Of a stretch of 64,000 nt of DNA, positions 23,324 to 31,219 are shown one piece after another. Origin of the DNA: Neoasaia chiangmaiensis (GTDB lineage Bacteria; Pseudomonadota; Alphaproteobacteria; Acetobacterales; Acetobacteraceae); assembly GCF_002005465.1 (NCBI RefSeq), contig NZ_CP014691.1, positions 1,116,001 through 1,180,000 on the forward strand, written 5' to 3'. The position numbers and the translations under genes are program-made. The number at the start of each line of letters is the position of its first letter. Positions within the stretch are counted from its first letter, which is position 1. The notes under the pieces were generated by a model. That model had not been told where the DNA came from, did not search any database, and worked only from the letters and a program-made list of their open reading frames with translations.

Positions 23324-25137
23324 TTCTCAAGAGCAACCCCATCAAGACCGCATCCGGTTCCGGCGCCATCTATCATCACCTCGTCGGGAAGACCGGCGAC
23401 AATGAGCACATCCACGTATGGAAAGGCAGACGTCAGGATATCGACGACTGCATTGCAGACGCCACGGCTTTCGGTCGCGTCAATGCTGTACAGCACTTCC
23501 AGCTCTCATCACGCGAGAAACTGACCACAGAGCAGTTTGGTGACTGCATCGTAATGCTGGCGCAGGAGTTCGGGTTCAGGGCGTCAGATGTTGCCCTTGC
23601 GGTCATCCACACCAAGACACGCCATGATGGCGAGGCTGATAACCGCCACTGTCATATCCTGGTCCGCACCACGAACGCAGAGACAGGCAAGGTTCTGGAC
23701 GTGTCTCACCGCTACGAACGTCAGGAAAAAGTCGCCCGCCTGTTCGAACTGAAGCACGGGCTGGAACTGACCAAGGGACGCCACAACCTCGCTGTGTATC
23801 ATGCAATGCCAGAAGAATATCGCGAGAGATTACAGGTGCTCTGTGAAGGGGCTCTCCCGAACTCGGTTCTCTCTGACCGACAATCCAGACGCAGTCAGAG
23901 ACAGGGCGCCAGACCCTTCGACATCAAATATGTCCTGCGTGACCTCTATGCCGGAAGCACAGACTGGCAGGCCTTCCAGAGTGCGATATCCTCGCAAGGC
24001 TGGTCTCTGATGGCAGGAAACAAAAAAACAAACGTGGTGCTTCTGAAAGACGAGCATGGCGTCATCGTGGGCTCACTTTCCCGCCTGCTTGGTGTTCGCA
24101 AGGCAGAGTTCAGCGCCTTCGCTTTCGGCCAGGAAACACCTGAGCAGAGCGCGATACGTCAGGGACATAAGGAAGACATAGCCAGCCCTGGACCTCGCGA
24201 TACATCGCAAGGGCCAACCGGCAAGGGGGAAACCCCCGTTGACCCCCGACATGACAGTGCAGATGATTCCGCTGACACGAGCACGGATTCCGCGTCGTCT
24301 TGCGCATCCTCCGTTTCAGGCGCTCTCCCGACCCGGCCTGTTCCAACGACGCACTGGCTGGGAACTGACGTTCCCCTGTCCCGCTCGACACGCGCTCAAA
24401 CGGCTGAGGGAATGTCACACGCGGAAATCCTGGCGGTCATTGATTTCAATGCCCGCGAGGCCGAGAAAGATGGCCAGCTCCGTGACCTCCTTCATGAGCA
24501 GAAGCGTTTTGCCGAGATGTTGTCCGAGATAACCACCAGCTTTGCCAGTCGGTGGACGCATCTCCCGCCCGAGCCGTTTGCCGACCCGAAGAGCAGGACC
24601 GCTTACTGTATCCGTCAGCAACACGAGCGCAGGCTTGAATCCGCCCGCCAGCGCTGGAAGGAAACCAGAGACAGGAGCAGGGCATGGAAGCTATGGAATG
24701 CGTCCGAGGTACGTCAGGCAAGCGAAGCCTTTGAGGGCATCCTGCGGGCTTATGGCTACGACCGGCACGATGTCGGGAAACTGGACCTGCTCGATGACGG
24801 GAACTTCGCCTACGCCACTCGCTGGATGGCGGAATGGTTTGCCCAGGGCCGGGAGCAGAAGCACAGGACATGGCAGGAACAGCCGGAGGTCCAACGCTAT
24901 CTCAAGGCAAAAGCCGACACCGACAGGCTTGTGACGTATCTGGAGCGCACGCGGGATGTCGATTTGCTCATGCTCGCGAGGGACGACCCGCAGGAGGCAC
25001 TGAAACGTCTGGCCTCGTTGCCTGATATTGCTCCCCTCGAAAGGGAAGCACTGGAGGCGGCAAGTTGTCACCCGGCTGTTGGGAAGCGTTCAATCCCCCG
25101 CCCCGGCAAACGCGTCAATTCACCAGATTTGGGTTGA
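23320..25137 (+). CDS. HUH relaxase / mobilization nuclease (MOBP-like)
   Basis: A 605-residue relaxase that should nick oriT and lead the strand into a helper's conjugation channel. The N-terminal 200 residues form the relaxase domain: VAVIHTKTRHDGEADNRHCHILV holds the metal-binding His triad (motif III), and the Tyr in IYHHLVGK near residue 18 is a candidate nucleophile. The middle (about 270-350) is polar and low-complexity; the C-terminal part is helical and charged with no recognised domain. No primase or helicase motif. Follows mobC with a four-base overlap. Confidence 0.85.
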   Translation: MILKSNPIKTASGSGAIYHHLVGKTGDNEHIHVWKGRRQDIDDCIADATAFGRVNAVQHFQLSSREKLTTEQFGDCIVMLAQEFGFRASDVALAVIHTKTRHDGEADNRHCHILVRTTNAETGKVLDVSHRYERQEKVARLFELKHGLELTKGRHNLAVYHAMPEEYRERLQVLCEGALPNSVLSDRQSRRSQRQGARPFDIKYVLRDLYAGSTDWQAFQSAISSQGWSLMAGNKKTNVVLLKDEHGVIVGSLSRLLGVRKAEFSAFAFGQETPEQSAIRQGHKEDIASPGPRDTSQGPTGKGETPVDPRHDSADDSADTSTDSASSCASSVSGALPTRPVPTTHWLGTDVPLSRSTRAQTAEGMSHAEILAVIDFNAREAEKDGQLRDLLHEQKRFAEMLSEITTSFASRWTHLPPEPFADPKSRTAYCIRQQHERRLESARQRWKETRDRSRAWKLWNASEVRQASEAFEGILRAYGYDRHDVGKLDLLDDGNFAYATRWMAEWFAQGREQKHRTWQEQPEVQRYLKAKADTDRLVTYLERTRDVDLLMLARDDPQEALKRLASLPDIAPLEREALEAASCHPAVGKRSIPRPGKRVNSPDLG

Positions 25138-25202
25138 ACGGGACCCTCAGCTTTAGCAAACGGTGATATTGCGGCCAACGGCGTAGCTGAGTAGGGGGGA
25201 GA

Positions 25203-25290
25203 GCGGACAGTCCGCTTTGCAGCAGACAAGAGCGTTAGCCGTCCTTCATTACGTGTCAGGCTATCTAAAAAACAATAGATTGTTGGATAG
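25203..25290. other. Two hairpins in the relaxase-DUF5694 intergenic region
   Basis: In the 215-bp gap (25138-25352), GCGGAC-A-GTCCGC (25203-25215) and a bipartite stem with outer CTATC/GATAG (25261-25265, 25286-25290) and inner AACAAT/ATTGTT (25271-25284). Neither has a U-run, so terminator, operator or origin roles are all possible. No gene seen in the gap. Confidence 0.35.
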
Positions 25291-25352
25291 TTCACCCGTT
25301 GGTATGCCGGAACGAGTAGCCCCAGCGCATATGCCGCTGGAGGACAAGAGGT

Positions 25353-26444
25353 ATGAATGTAGAAATGATACGAGCGACGGTGATTTTTCTACTCGTGGCC
25401 TCGGCGCTTTTCCACAACGCTCAGGCACAACAATATCATCCCTCATTTCGTCCGGATGCGATGAGCGACCGCCCCTTCGGACCTCCTAATGAGGTTCTGG
25501 TCCTCGGCACGCCTCACCTTTCGGGGTTACCAAACAGCTTTCGGCCAGACATGCTTGAGCCTGTCTTGACACGCCTCGGCACATGGCATCCAAGCGCAAT
25601 CGCGACAGAGAACAGTTCAGGTTTGTTGTGTGATGCCATGCGTCATCAAGGAGAGAGCCAGGCTTCGTCCGTAGATCATTACTGTTCGGACCCGACGCTC
25701 GCCGGAAAGGCGGCCGGACTGACTGTGGTGGCAGCTAACGCAGAAGCAGACCGGACGCTTGCAGCCTGGCCTGCGACGCCAACTCCGGCTCAGCGTCGCC
25801 GGCTGGCTTTGATTTTCCTTGCTGCGGGAGAGCCCACGTCCGCCCTTGTCCAATGGTTGCGTCTGCCCGATGCGGAACAACGGGCTGACGACGGACTGAC
25901 AGATGAACTGGTGACAAAGCTCAAGGTTCAAGCAACACGCAAGAACGAAAGCAACCTCATTGGCGCAAAACTGGCGGCACGACTAGGGCTGGAGCGCGTC
26001 TGGAGCGTCGATAGTCAGTACTTCTGGGACATGCCCATAAGCGAGAAAGCTTATGCCGCCGCCTTGGGAAAGGCGTGGGACAATTCCGCTACCAAGGCAC
26101 GGGGGATTGAGGAAACCGCACTTTATGCGCAGATTGGACAGCCCAACGGCCTTCTTGCGGTTTACCGCGCCTTCAATGCGCCGTCCTATGCCATTCAGGC
26201 ATATCGGTCTGATTGGGGAGCAGCACTGAAGGAACCGTCACCTCAAGGCTACGGACGACACTACGTCGGATATTGGGAGACACGAAACCTCCGGATGGTT
26301 GCAAATATTCGGGAGGTGCTGACTCGCGAACCGGGCACCCGGATGCTTGCAATTGTTGGAGCCTCTCACAAGGCTTACTACGAAGCCTATCTCGACCAAA
26401 TGCGCGATGTGAACCTGATCAATGCAGAGGCGGTGCTTCGTTAA
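25353..26444 (+). CDS. Secreted DUF5694/TraB-like protein
   Basis: A 363-residue protein with a signal peptide ending at NAQA/QQY. The mature part opens with NEVLVLGTPHLSG and ends with TRMLAIVGASHKAYYEAYL, the paired His blocks seen in DUF5694 and the wider TraB/Tiki-like fold, where the two conserved His-containing segments form a metal-dependent active site. Catalysis in this subgroup is not established. GGAGGACAAGAGG precedes the ATG. It is the first cargo gene after the mobilization genes and stands alone. Confidence 0.65.
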   Translation: MNVEMIRATVIFLLVASALFHNAQAQQYHPSFRPDAMSDRPFGPPNEVLVLGTPHLSGLPNSFRPDMLEPVLTRLGTWHPSAIATENSSGLLCDAMRHQGESQASSVDHYCSDPTLAGKAAGLTVVAANAEADRTLAAWPATPTPAQRRRLALIFLAAGEPTSALVQWLRLPDAEQRADDGLTDELVTKLKVQATRKNESNLIGAKLAARLGLERVWSVDSQYFWDMPISEKAYAAALGKAWDNSATKARGIEETALYAQIGQPNGLLAVYRAFNAPSYAIQAYRSDWGAALKEPSPQGYGRHYVGYWETRNLRMVANIREVLTREPGTRMLAIVGASHKAYYEAYLDQMRDVNLINAEAVLR

Positions 26445-26572
26445 ATGACGTCTTCTTTCCCGACCCAGGAAATTCGTAATCATTAACTGATATGACGGCG
26501 GTTGCTGCCTGTCGGATCCCATACCGTAGATCAGACAGGCAATTCAGGTTACTCAGCTGCTTATGCTGGGCA

Positions 26573-26980
26573 TTATTGCGCGTTTCCCTGATACGCCTCT
26601 TCGGGGCGAACCGGCGTTAATGTCGTTACTTCGATGAAATAGCCACCCTTCGCGCGAAGGTAGAAGGACCACGCGCCATGTATGTTGCATGGAGCCTGCA
26701 CCTCCCAGCCATCCGCGCTTAGGCGCTGATAGAGAGCATCGACGTCCTCGCGAGATTTTTGGATGAAGCCAATGTGCAGGATGTCGAATTGCGTGGGATA
26801 ATCGAAGCCTTCGAGCTTGTTGTAGAAATGGTTGACGATCAGCACCAGCCCATCATTGTCCTGCATGATGGCCATTTTAATCCCACGCACAACGAGAGTG
26901 CGCAGGCCGAAGTACTGTTCGAACATTGCGCGATCAGCCTCAGTATCGTGGCTGTAGAGGTTGATATGGTTCAGCTTCAT
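26573..26980 (-). CDS. VOC superfamily (glyoxalase/bleomycin-resistance fold) protein
   Basis: A 135-residue single-domain VOC protein: MKLNHINLYSHDTEADRAMFEQYFGLR is the first beta-alpha-beta unit with His (residue 4), LHIGFIQKSREDVDALYQRL the second with His, and GGYFIEVTTL carries the C-terminal Glu. These are the usual metal ligands. Such proteins cover glyoxalase, dioxygenase, fosfomycin- and bleomycin-resistance functions; nothing here decides which. It is cargo of the mobile element, transcribed alone. Confidence 0.8.
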   Translation of the reverse strand: MKLNHINLYSHDTEADRAMFEQYFGLRTLVVRGIKMAIMQDNDGLVLIVNHFYNKLEGFDYPTQFDILHIGFIQKSREDVDALYQRLSADGWEVQAPCNIHGAWSFYLRAKGGYFIEVTTLTPVRPEEAYQGNAQ

Positions 26981-27392
26981 GACTGTTTCTTTCCGTTGGT
27001 AAGACGGACACGAGCCGGTCGCAATCTAGACAACGACGACCGACCACGGACGAGGCCTATCCTCGTCGTGTCCGGCCATGGCCAAGAGCAGGCTTATTCG
27101 CTCAAGCGTGACTGTCTCCGGAGAGACCACAGGTTATCACCATACCTGCATCGCTGTCTTTTTAGGCAAAAACGACTTTGCTGACGCCAGCAGCAGCGGT
27201 CAAGCAGCTTCGTTATTTATGTCGGCTTTGCAATAGCTTACTGAATGACGGACACGACCGATATGCGGGCGAAAGCCGTCGTTTCGGTCGCATACTCTGA
27301 GAGAGTTCGTCAGCTTTCAGGTGGTATCCGGAAGCTGGGCTGACAGGCCGGGAAAACAGAAGCCACCACGCTTCCGCCCCTGCCCGCCTTTA
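26981..27392. other. 412-bp intergenic region, no gene seen
   Basis: The region upstream of the VOC gene and downstream of the 27393-28268 gene. It holds a palindrome TCTCCGGAGA (about 27116-27125) inside a longer imperfect dyad that could be an operator for the VOC promoter. No frame with a plausible ribosome site and protein-like composition was found on either strand. Confidence 0.45.
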
Positions 27393-28268
27393 TCAAAGGG
27401 CCGGTTTGACGTCGCTGTTGGCGAGTTTCGCGTCCACCGACCCGTTCATCTGCTTCAGCAGTTCTCCGCCAATCGCCCGTTCGGCGCGTATATCCTGAAG
27501 GTCGAAACTGATGTTCGCAACGTGGCTCGGATTGCCCATGACCGGCTGGGTGGTGAGAAGCAGATGCGCCATTTCACCCGGCACCTCGTAGGTCATCGGG
27601 TCCATCGCGTTCACCGGTCCGCCATTCTCCTTTTCGCCTGTCTGCCCTCTCGCGTCGGCATACAGGGTGCGCTCCTCGTTCATGCTGGCCCGCAGAGGCG
27701 GAAGATGCAGTCCATATTTGGACGCGATATCGCCCTGTAGCTCCGCAAAGCGTGGCGAGGCATCGGAGGGGAATGTCACGTTGCGTTCGATTCTCGTGAC
27801 CACCGTGCCCATCACCGGCGGGGACAGATGGACAGTGAGATTGTCCTGTTCCTTGTGGCACACCATCTGACTGGGGAAGAACTGCGTCTTCACATCGACT
27901 CCCTTGTAGGTTGTGGAGAGATAGGTGTTGGTGACCTCCGGGTCGGTCCCGCAATAGGCTTTCATTGCCGTTGTCGCATTCGCCTGCGACTGGCCCAGCG
28001 TCAGTCCGACAATGCTGGCCTGTCCAAGCGCGTTGCCGAGGGGCTGGTAGGCGAGCGTGGGTTTCAGATGAATGCCCCCGTTATCCGGTGGCGCCTGTGG
28101 TTCCGGACTGGTCGTGGACAGGCCCAGCATTCTGGCGCAGACCGGTGTCACCACTCCCTGATTATGCGCCAGAAGGCAGTCGGTCATGCTCTGGGCGTCG
28201 GCTGCAACCGGGAGAATGCCCGCCGTCAGCAGTCCCAGAGCCGGTGCGAGGAGAGACAGCCTTGTCAT
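27393..28268 (-). CDS. Secreted protein of unknown function (envelope module, gene 3)
   Basis: A 291-residue protein with a signal peptide ending at VAADA/QSM. The mature part contains four or more Cys (TDCLLAHN, PVCARML, KAYCGTD, MVCHKE), suitable for disulfides, and otherwise soluble alpha/beta-looking sequence. No family recognised. GAGG lies eight bases before the ATG at 28268; a GTG at 28274 overlapping the upstream stop (GTGA) is the alternative. It is the last of three genes with the BamE-like lipoprotein and the two-helix membrane protein, so it is likely envelope-associated. Confidence 0.65.
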   Translation of the reverse strand: MTRLSLLAPALGLLTAGILPVAADAQSMTDCLLAHNQGVVTPVCARMLGLSTTSPEPQAPPDNGGIHLKPTLAYQPLGNALGQASIVGLTLGQSQANATTAMKAYCGTDPEVTNTYLSTTYKGVDVKTQFFPSQMVCHKEQDNLTVHLSPPVMGTVVTRIERNVTFPSDASPRFAELQGDIASKYGLHLPPLRASMNEERTLYADARGQTGEKENGGPVNAMDPMTYEVPGEMAHLLLTTQPVMGNPSHVANISFDLQDIRAERAIGGELLKQMNGSVDAKLANSDVKPAL

Positions 28269-28270
28269 GG

Positions 28271-28663
28271 TCACCGCCTCAGCCCACTGCCGGAACCGAT
28301 GTTCTTGGTGGTGAAGCTGTGATGAACGACAATACCGTTACGGAACGTCAGCTCAAGCGCGTTGCTTCTCATGCTGTCCTTCGTGCCGAGGAAGCCCAGT
28401 CCCACCGCGTCCTGCGCCATGGACAGGCCATCCGGCCGGTCGGAGACGAACTCGTAGTTCCAGACCTCATTGCCGTTGTCATAGGAGGTCGCGGCCGGCT
28501 CGCCATAGAGCTGACGCACCTGTGCCGAGGTGGTCACACCGTCGCGGACGTTGCGGTCAATGTCCGCCACCGTCACGTTCTTCATGGACGAATTGCCTGC
28601 TGAGGAACACGCCGTCATGGCGGTGAGCATGACGCCTGCCAAGGCAAGCCTGATGATGTTCAT
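28271..28663 (-). CDS. BamE/SmpA-like lipoprotein (envelope module, gene 2)
   Basis: A 130-residue lipoprotein. The lipobox LTAMTAC is at about residues 13-19. The mature part follows the SmpA/OmlA (BamE) pattern: VTVADIDRNVRDGVTTSAQVRQLYGEP (helix-turn-helix-Gly), then NEVWNYEFV and ALELTFRNGIVV as the sheet. Real BamE is part of the barrel-assembly complex; copies on mobile elements are orphan paralogues whose partner is unknown. AGGAT precedes the ATG at 28661-28663. Its stop touches the next gene's start. Confidence 0.7.
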   Translation of the reverse strand: MNIIRLALAGVMLTAMTACSSAGNSSMKNVTVADIDRNVRDGVTTSAQVRQLYGEPAATSYDNGNEVWNYEFVSDRPDGLSMAQDAVGLGFLGTKDSMRSNALELTFRNGIVVHHSFTTKNIGSGSGLRR

Positions 28664-28724
28664 GGGATATCCTGTGCTGTGTGGAAAAAAGAGGGACCAC
28701 GCCTGTGATGACCCCTTGAGGCCG

Positions 28725-29435
28725 TCAGGCGGACAGCGACTGCGTGAACGCCGGATTGTCGCGGACGGCCCGTTCGATGGTGGCCAGGGCGGTCTGCCGA
28801 TTGCGCTGGATAAGCACCAGCAGATGGAAAAATCCGGCGACGATAAGCACATCGAATCCGGCCGTCGCGTAGGCTGACAGCTTCGACGAATGATTGACTG
28901 AACCGGATATGCCCCCGATTGTTAGGCAAAGGATGATGAGCAGGACATATTGAAGGGTCAGCTTACGCATGCCGTGTAGACTGATGGTGCCAGGCAGTCC
29001 CGCCGTGCTCTTCCAGCCATTGCCGGTCGTGAGGTTCTGGCAGATGAAGTGCCCGCTTGCAGACGCGCCTTTCAGCCCGCCCCAGACAACGGACACTTCA
29101 TGTCCGTCACGAAGCGGGTAATTTCCGCTGACCTGATGCTCGCGTCCGGAAGGGGCCACGACCCAGAAGGTCTGGTGCCGGGTGGTGTTCGTGTTCACTT
29201 GCGGGGCATTGATGACATAGTGCCCGCCCCCGGTATGCACCGCACTGCCGCTGGTCGTCTGCGTCGTGGTCTGCGTCCACTGGTTCAGTCCGCGAACCGT
29301 GCCCCGGATTCCGTGAAGCCACATGGTCTTGCCCAACACCTCGATATCCATGCCCGGACGCGAACTCCCCGAAGAACAGGGGAAAAACACACCCCTCAAT
29401 TCCTCGCGAACGAGAAGGTCATTCCCCGGGCGCAT
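28725..29435 (-). CDS. Membrane protein of unknown function (envelope module, gene 1)
   Basis: A 236-residue protein. Residues 1-140 are soluble with a Thr/Gln-rich centre (TQTTTQTTSG) and a sheet-like run ending HEVSVVWGG; two membrane helices follow (about 157-177 and 185-207) with a charged tail (IERAVRDNP). GGAGG sits nine bases before the ATG at 29433-29435, which is why the longer frame to 29588 is not used. No family recognised. It is the first of three minus-strand genes with the lipoprotein and the Cys-containing secreted protein, divergent from the serine recombinase. Confidence 0.6.
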   Translation of the reverse strand: MRPGNDLLVREELRGVFFPCSSGSSRPGMDIEVLGKTMWLHGIRGTVRGLNQWTQTTTQTTSGSAVHTGGGHYVINAPQVNTNTTRHQTFWVVAPSGREHQVSGNYPLRDGHEVSVVWGGLKGASASGHFICQNLTTGNGWKSTAGLPGTISLHGMRKLTLQYVLLIILCLTIGGISGSVNHSSKLSAYATAGFDVLIVAGFFHLLVLIQRNRQTALATIERAVRDNPAFTQSLSA

Positions 29436-29461
29436 CGACGCCTGCCTCCAGGTTATCCCGT

Positions 29462-29474
29462 AAACACCTGTTTT
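29462..29474 (+). repeat. Left 13-bp inverted repeat flanking recombinase 1
   Basis: AAACACCTGTTTT, the exact reverse complement of 30185-30197. The pair encloses the serine recombinase gene (29552-30112), with the left copy 78 bp before its start. Candidate recombination or operator half-sites. Confidence 0.5.
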
Positions 29475-29551
29475 TGTTATGATTGTCAGAGGACATCCGA
29501 AGACCCGGACCGGGTATCGGAAAGATGTCCCGCAATGACAGGACAAGGGAT

Positions 29552-30112
29552 ATGGGCAGATATGGCTATGCGAGGGTAAGCACCACACGACAACAGACCG
29601 ACAATCAGGTCACCGACCTCACGCGCGAGGGAGTGCCGGAGGGCGGCATCGTGACCGAAACCATCTCGGGGGCGACCGCCTGGAAATCGCGCCCCGAACT
29701 CCGGAAGCTGGTCAGGCGATTACAGGCCGGGGACAGCCTGACCGTGGTCAAGCTCGACCGCCTGGGACGCAACGCACTCGATGTGCTGACCCTTATCGAC
29801 CTGCTCAAAAAGCGCGGAATATCCGTGCGCATCCTCAATCTGGGCATCGACACATCGGGCGCTGGTGGCCGGTTGTTCCTACTCCTGCTGGCGGGGTTCG
29901 CGGAATTCGAACGCAACATCATCCGCGAGCGCGTGCTGTCGGGGCTGGAAACCGCCAAGGCCAAAGGCACGCGTCTCGGCCGGAAACCAGCCCTCCCCGA
30001 CGACGCCATCGCTCAGGCGCGTCGGCTCAAGGCGCAGGGGCTGTCCGCCCGCGAGGTAGGCAAGCTCCTACACGTGTCGAAGATGACCGCCTGGCGGGCG
30101 ATGAACTCCTGA
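29552..30112 (+). CDS. Serine recombinase (resolvase/invertase family), copy 1
   Basis: A 186-residue small serine recombinase. GRYGYARVSTTRQQ has the Ser nucleophile; VVKLDRLGRNALDVL and FAEFERNIIRERV are the conserved catalytic Arg blocks; the C-terminal GRKPALPDDAI leads into a helix-turn-helix (SAREVGKLLHVSKMTAWRAM). AAGGGA precedes the ATG at 29552. It is bracketed by 13-bp inverted repeats (29462-29474, 30185-30197). It could resolve element multimers or invert a segment. Only distantly similar to copy 2 at 31220. Confidence 0.88.
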   Translation: MGRYGYARVSTTRQQTDNQVTDLTREGVPEGGIVTETISGATAWKSRPELRKLVRRLQAGDSLTVVKLDRLGRNALDVLTLIDLLKKRGISVRILNLGIDTSGAGGRLFLLLLAGFAEFERNIIRERVLSGLETAKAKGTRLGRKPALPDDAIAQARRLKAQGLSAREVGKLLHVSKMTAWRAMNS

Positions 30113-30184
30113 CATCCTGTCCCGCAATCCCCGTATCAGAATTGCAGGACAGGAATCCTAGCCATGCAGATTTCACCTATTTCC

Positions 30185-30197
30185 AAAACAGGTGTTT
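30185..30197 (-). repeat. Right 13-bp inverted repeat flanking recombinase 1
   Basis: AAAACAGGTGTTT, reverse complement of 29462-29474; 73 bp after the recombinase stop. Matching does not extend beyond 13 bp apart from scattered bases. Confidence 0.5.
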
Positions 30198-30203
30198 TTG
30201 GGA

Positions 30204-30274
30204 CGATAGCAAAATCATTCTGACTTTTTTTAAGCTTGATACCATACTCCTGCCGTTACAAAATCTTGCTATCG
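30204..30274. other. Dyad in the gap between recombinase 1 and the LytM-like gene
   Basis: CGATAGCAA (30204-30212) and TTGCTATCG (30266-30274) form a 9-bp inverted repeat 53 bp apart, within the 270-bp gap 30113-30382. With the 13-bp repeat at 30185 this makes a dense set of symmetric sites, as expected for a recombinase accessory region. No gene seen in the gap. Confidence 0.35.
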
Positions 30275-30382
30275 CAACCCTGACTCGTCCTTACTGACAA
30301 CAAAGGGGGACTACTCCACGGAGCGCGGCGTAAGCACATTGACAATGTGCCATCGAAAGATCCTCACGAAGGTAATGAAGAA

Positions 30383-31057
30383 ATGAGATTCTCAGGTCGC
30401 TTATGGCTGTCGTTCCCAATTTACATAACGGGTCTGTTCATAACCGCCACTCAACCCGCAGTCGCAGTTCCCTTCCCCAAGTTTCCTGGTGCGCCAAACT
30501 TGTTCGGAAAGGCTGTCGTCGCCCCTGGAGCGGCAATAGAATCAGTTGTTGTCTCTCCTTTGTTCAATCGACGCTTCACTTGTGTAGATCATCCAGAGGG
30601 CGAGGTAACAGAACTAGGAGACGCGCTCGGCACGGACTGTTTGATTCTAGGAGGCTTTGCAGACAAGGACTCAGGTTATTTTCGGCTTTTTAAATCTGAT
30701 GGAAAACACAATCCCGACTGGTACGGGTGGCACGCTCCCGTGCTCTCCCCAATGAACGGTGAGGTTGTTGGGATTTACAGAAATCCCGTGACGAATACGC
30801 CGGGGCATTTGCAACCTACTTTACCCAGTTTTATCGTTTTCAAACGGTCCGACGATGTTATCGTCGTGTATGCGCATGTCACTGATATTCGTGTCAAAAT
30901 TGGTGACCACGTGACCGCAGGCCAGATTGTAGCTCTTGATGGGAATAACGGCTTTGCGAGAGCACCGCACATTCACGTTGGCGCATACCGTGGCGTTACG
31001 CCGTTACAGATACGATGGGACCAGCGAGCGGAACAGAAGATATTTGAGAACGAATAA
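30383..31057 (+). CDS. Secreted LytM/M23-like protein with incomplete active site
   Basis: A 224-residue protein with a signal peptide ending at PAVA/VPF. The C-terminal half has the LytM (M23) fold: LSPMNGEVVGIY, VVYAHVTDIRVKIGDHVTAGQIVALDGNNG and the HxH motif APHIHVGAYRG. The first zinc ligand pair (HxxxD) is not recognisable; GWHAPVLSP sits at its place without the Asp at the usual spacing. So it is either an inactive LytM like the division regulators (EnvC/NlpD type) or a divergent enzyme. Codon use is markedly AT-richer than the neighbours. AAGG lies ten bases upstream of the ATG. Confidence 0.7.
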   Translation: MRFSGRLWLSFPIYITGLFITATQPAVAVPFPKFPGAPNLFGKAVVAPGAAIESVVVSPLFNRRFTCVDHPEGEVTELGDALGTDCLILGGFADKDSGYFRLFKSDGKHNPDWYGWHAPVLSPMNGEVVGIYRNPVTNTPGHLQPTLPSFIVFKRSDDVIVVYAHVTDIRVKIGDHVTAGQIVALDGNNGFARAPHIHVGAYRGVTPLQIRWDQRAEQKIFENE

Positions 31058-31116
31058 ATATTTTCCGCACGATATTGATTATAATAATCCAAAAAACTTA
31101 CTATCTTTTTGGTATA

Positions 31117-31189
31117 ATACCGCCATAGATTGGGAAATATGGCGGTTTATTATTTCCGCAGAAATCAGCCAGAAAAGCACCGCCATAAA
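31117..31189. repeat. Res-like repeats upstream of serine recombinase 2
   Basis: ACCGCCATA at 31119-31127, its inverted copy TATGGCGGT at 31138-31146, and a direct copy at 31179-31187, all within 105 bp before the recombinase start at 31220. A related CGCCATAAA recurs at 31825-31833. Three subsites before the gene is how res sites of small serine resolvases are built. The first two could also fold as a 9-bp hairpin with U-rich flank, ending the LytM-like transcript. Confidence 0.5.
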
Positions 31190-31219
31190 TCCCCGCTAGA
31201 ATTACAGGGGGAAATTGGC

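Noticed and set aside
26981-27392. A small gene in the 412-bp gap of the mobile element
   Set aside because: Frames on both strands either lack ribosome sites or are continuations of the VOC antisense frame.
31117-31148. Simple rho-independent terminator after the LytM-like gene
   Set aside because: The hairpin is real, but the third copy of the same 9-mer at 31179 and the recombinase just downstream make a res-like role more likely; terminator use is kept only as a side possibility.
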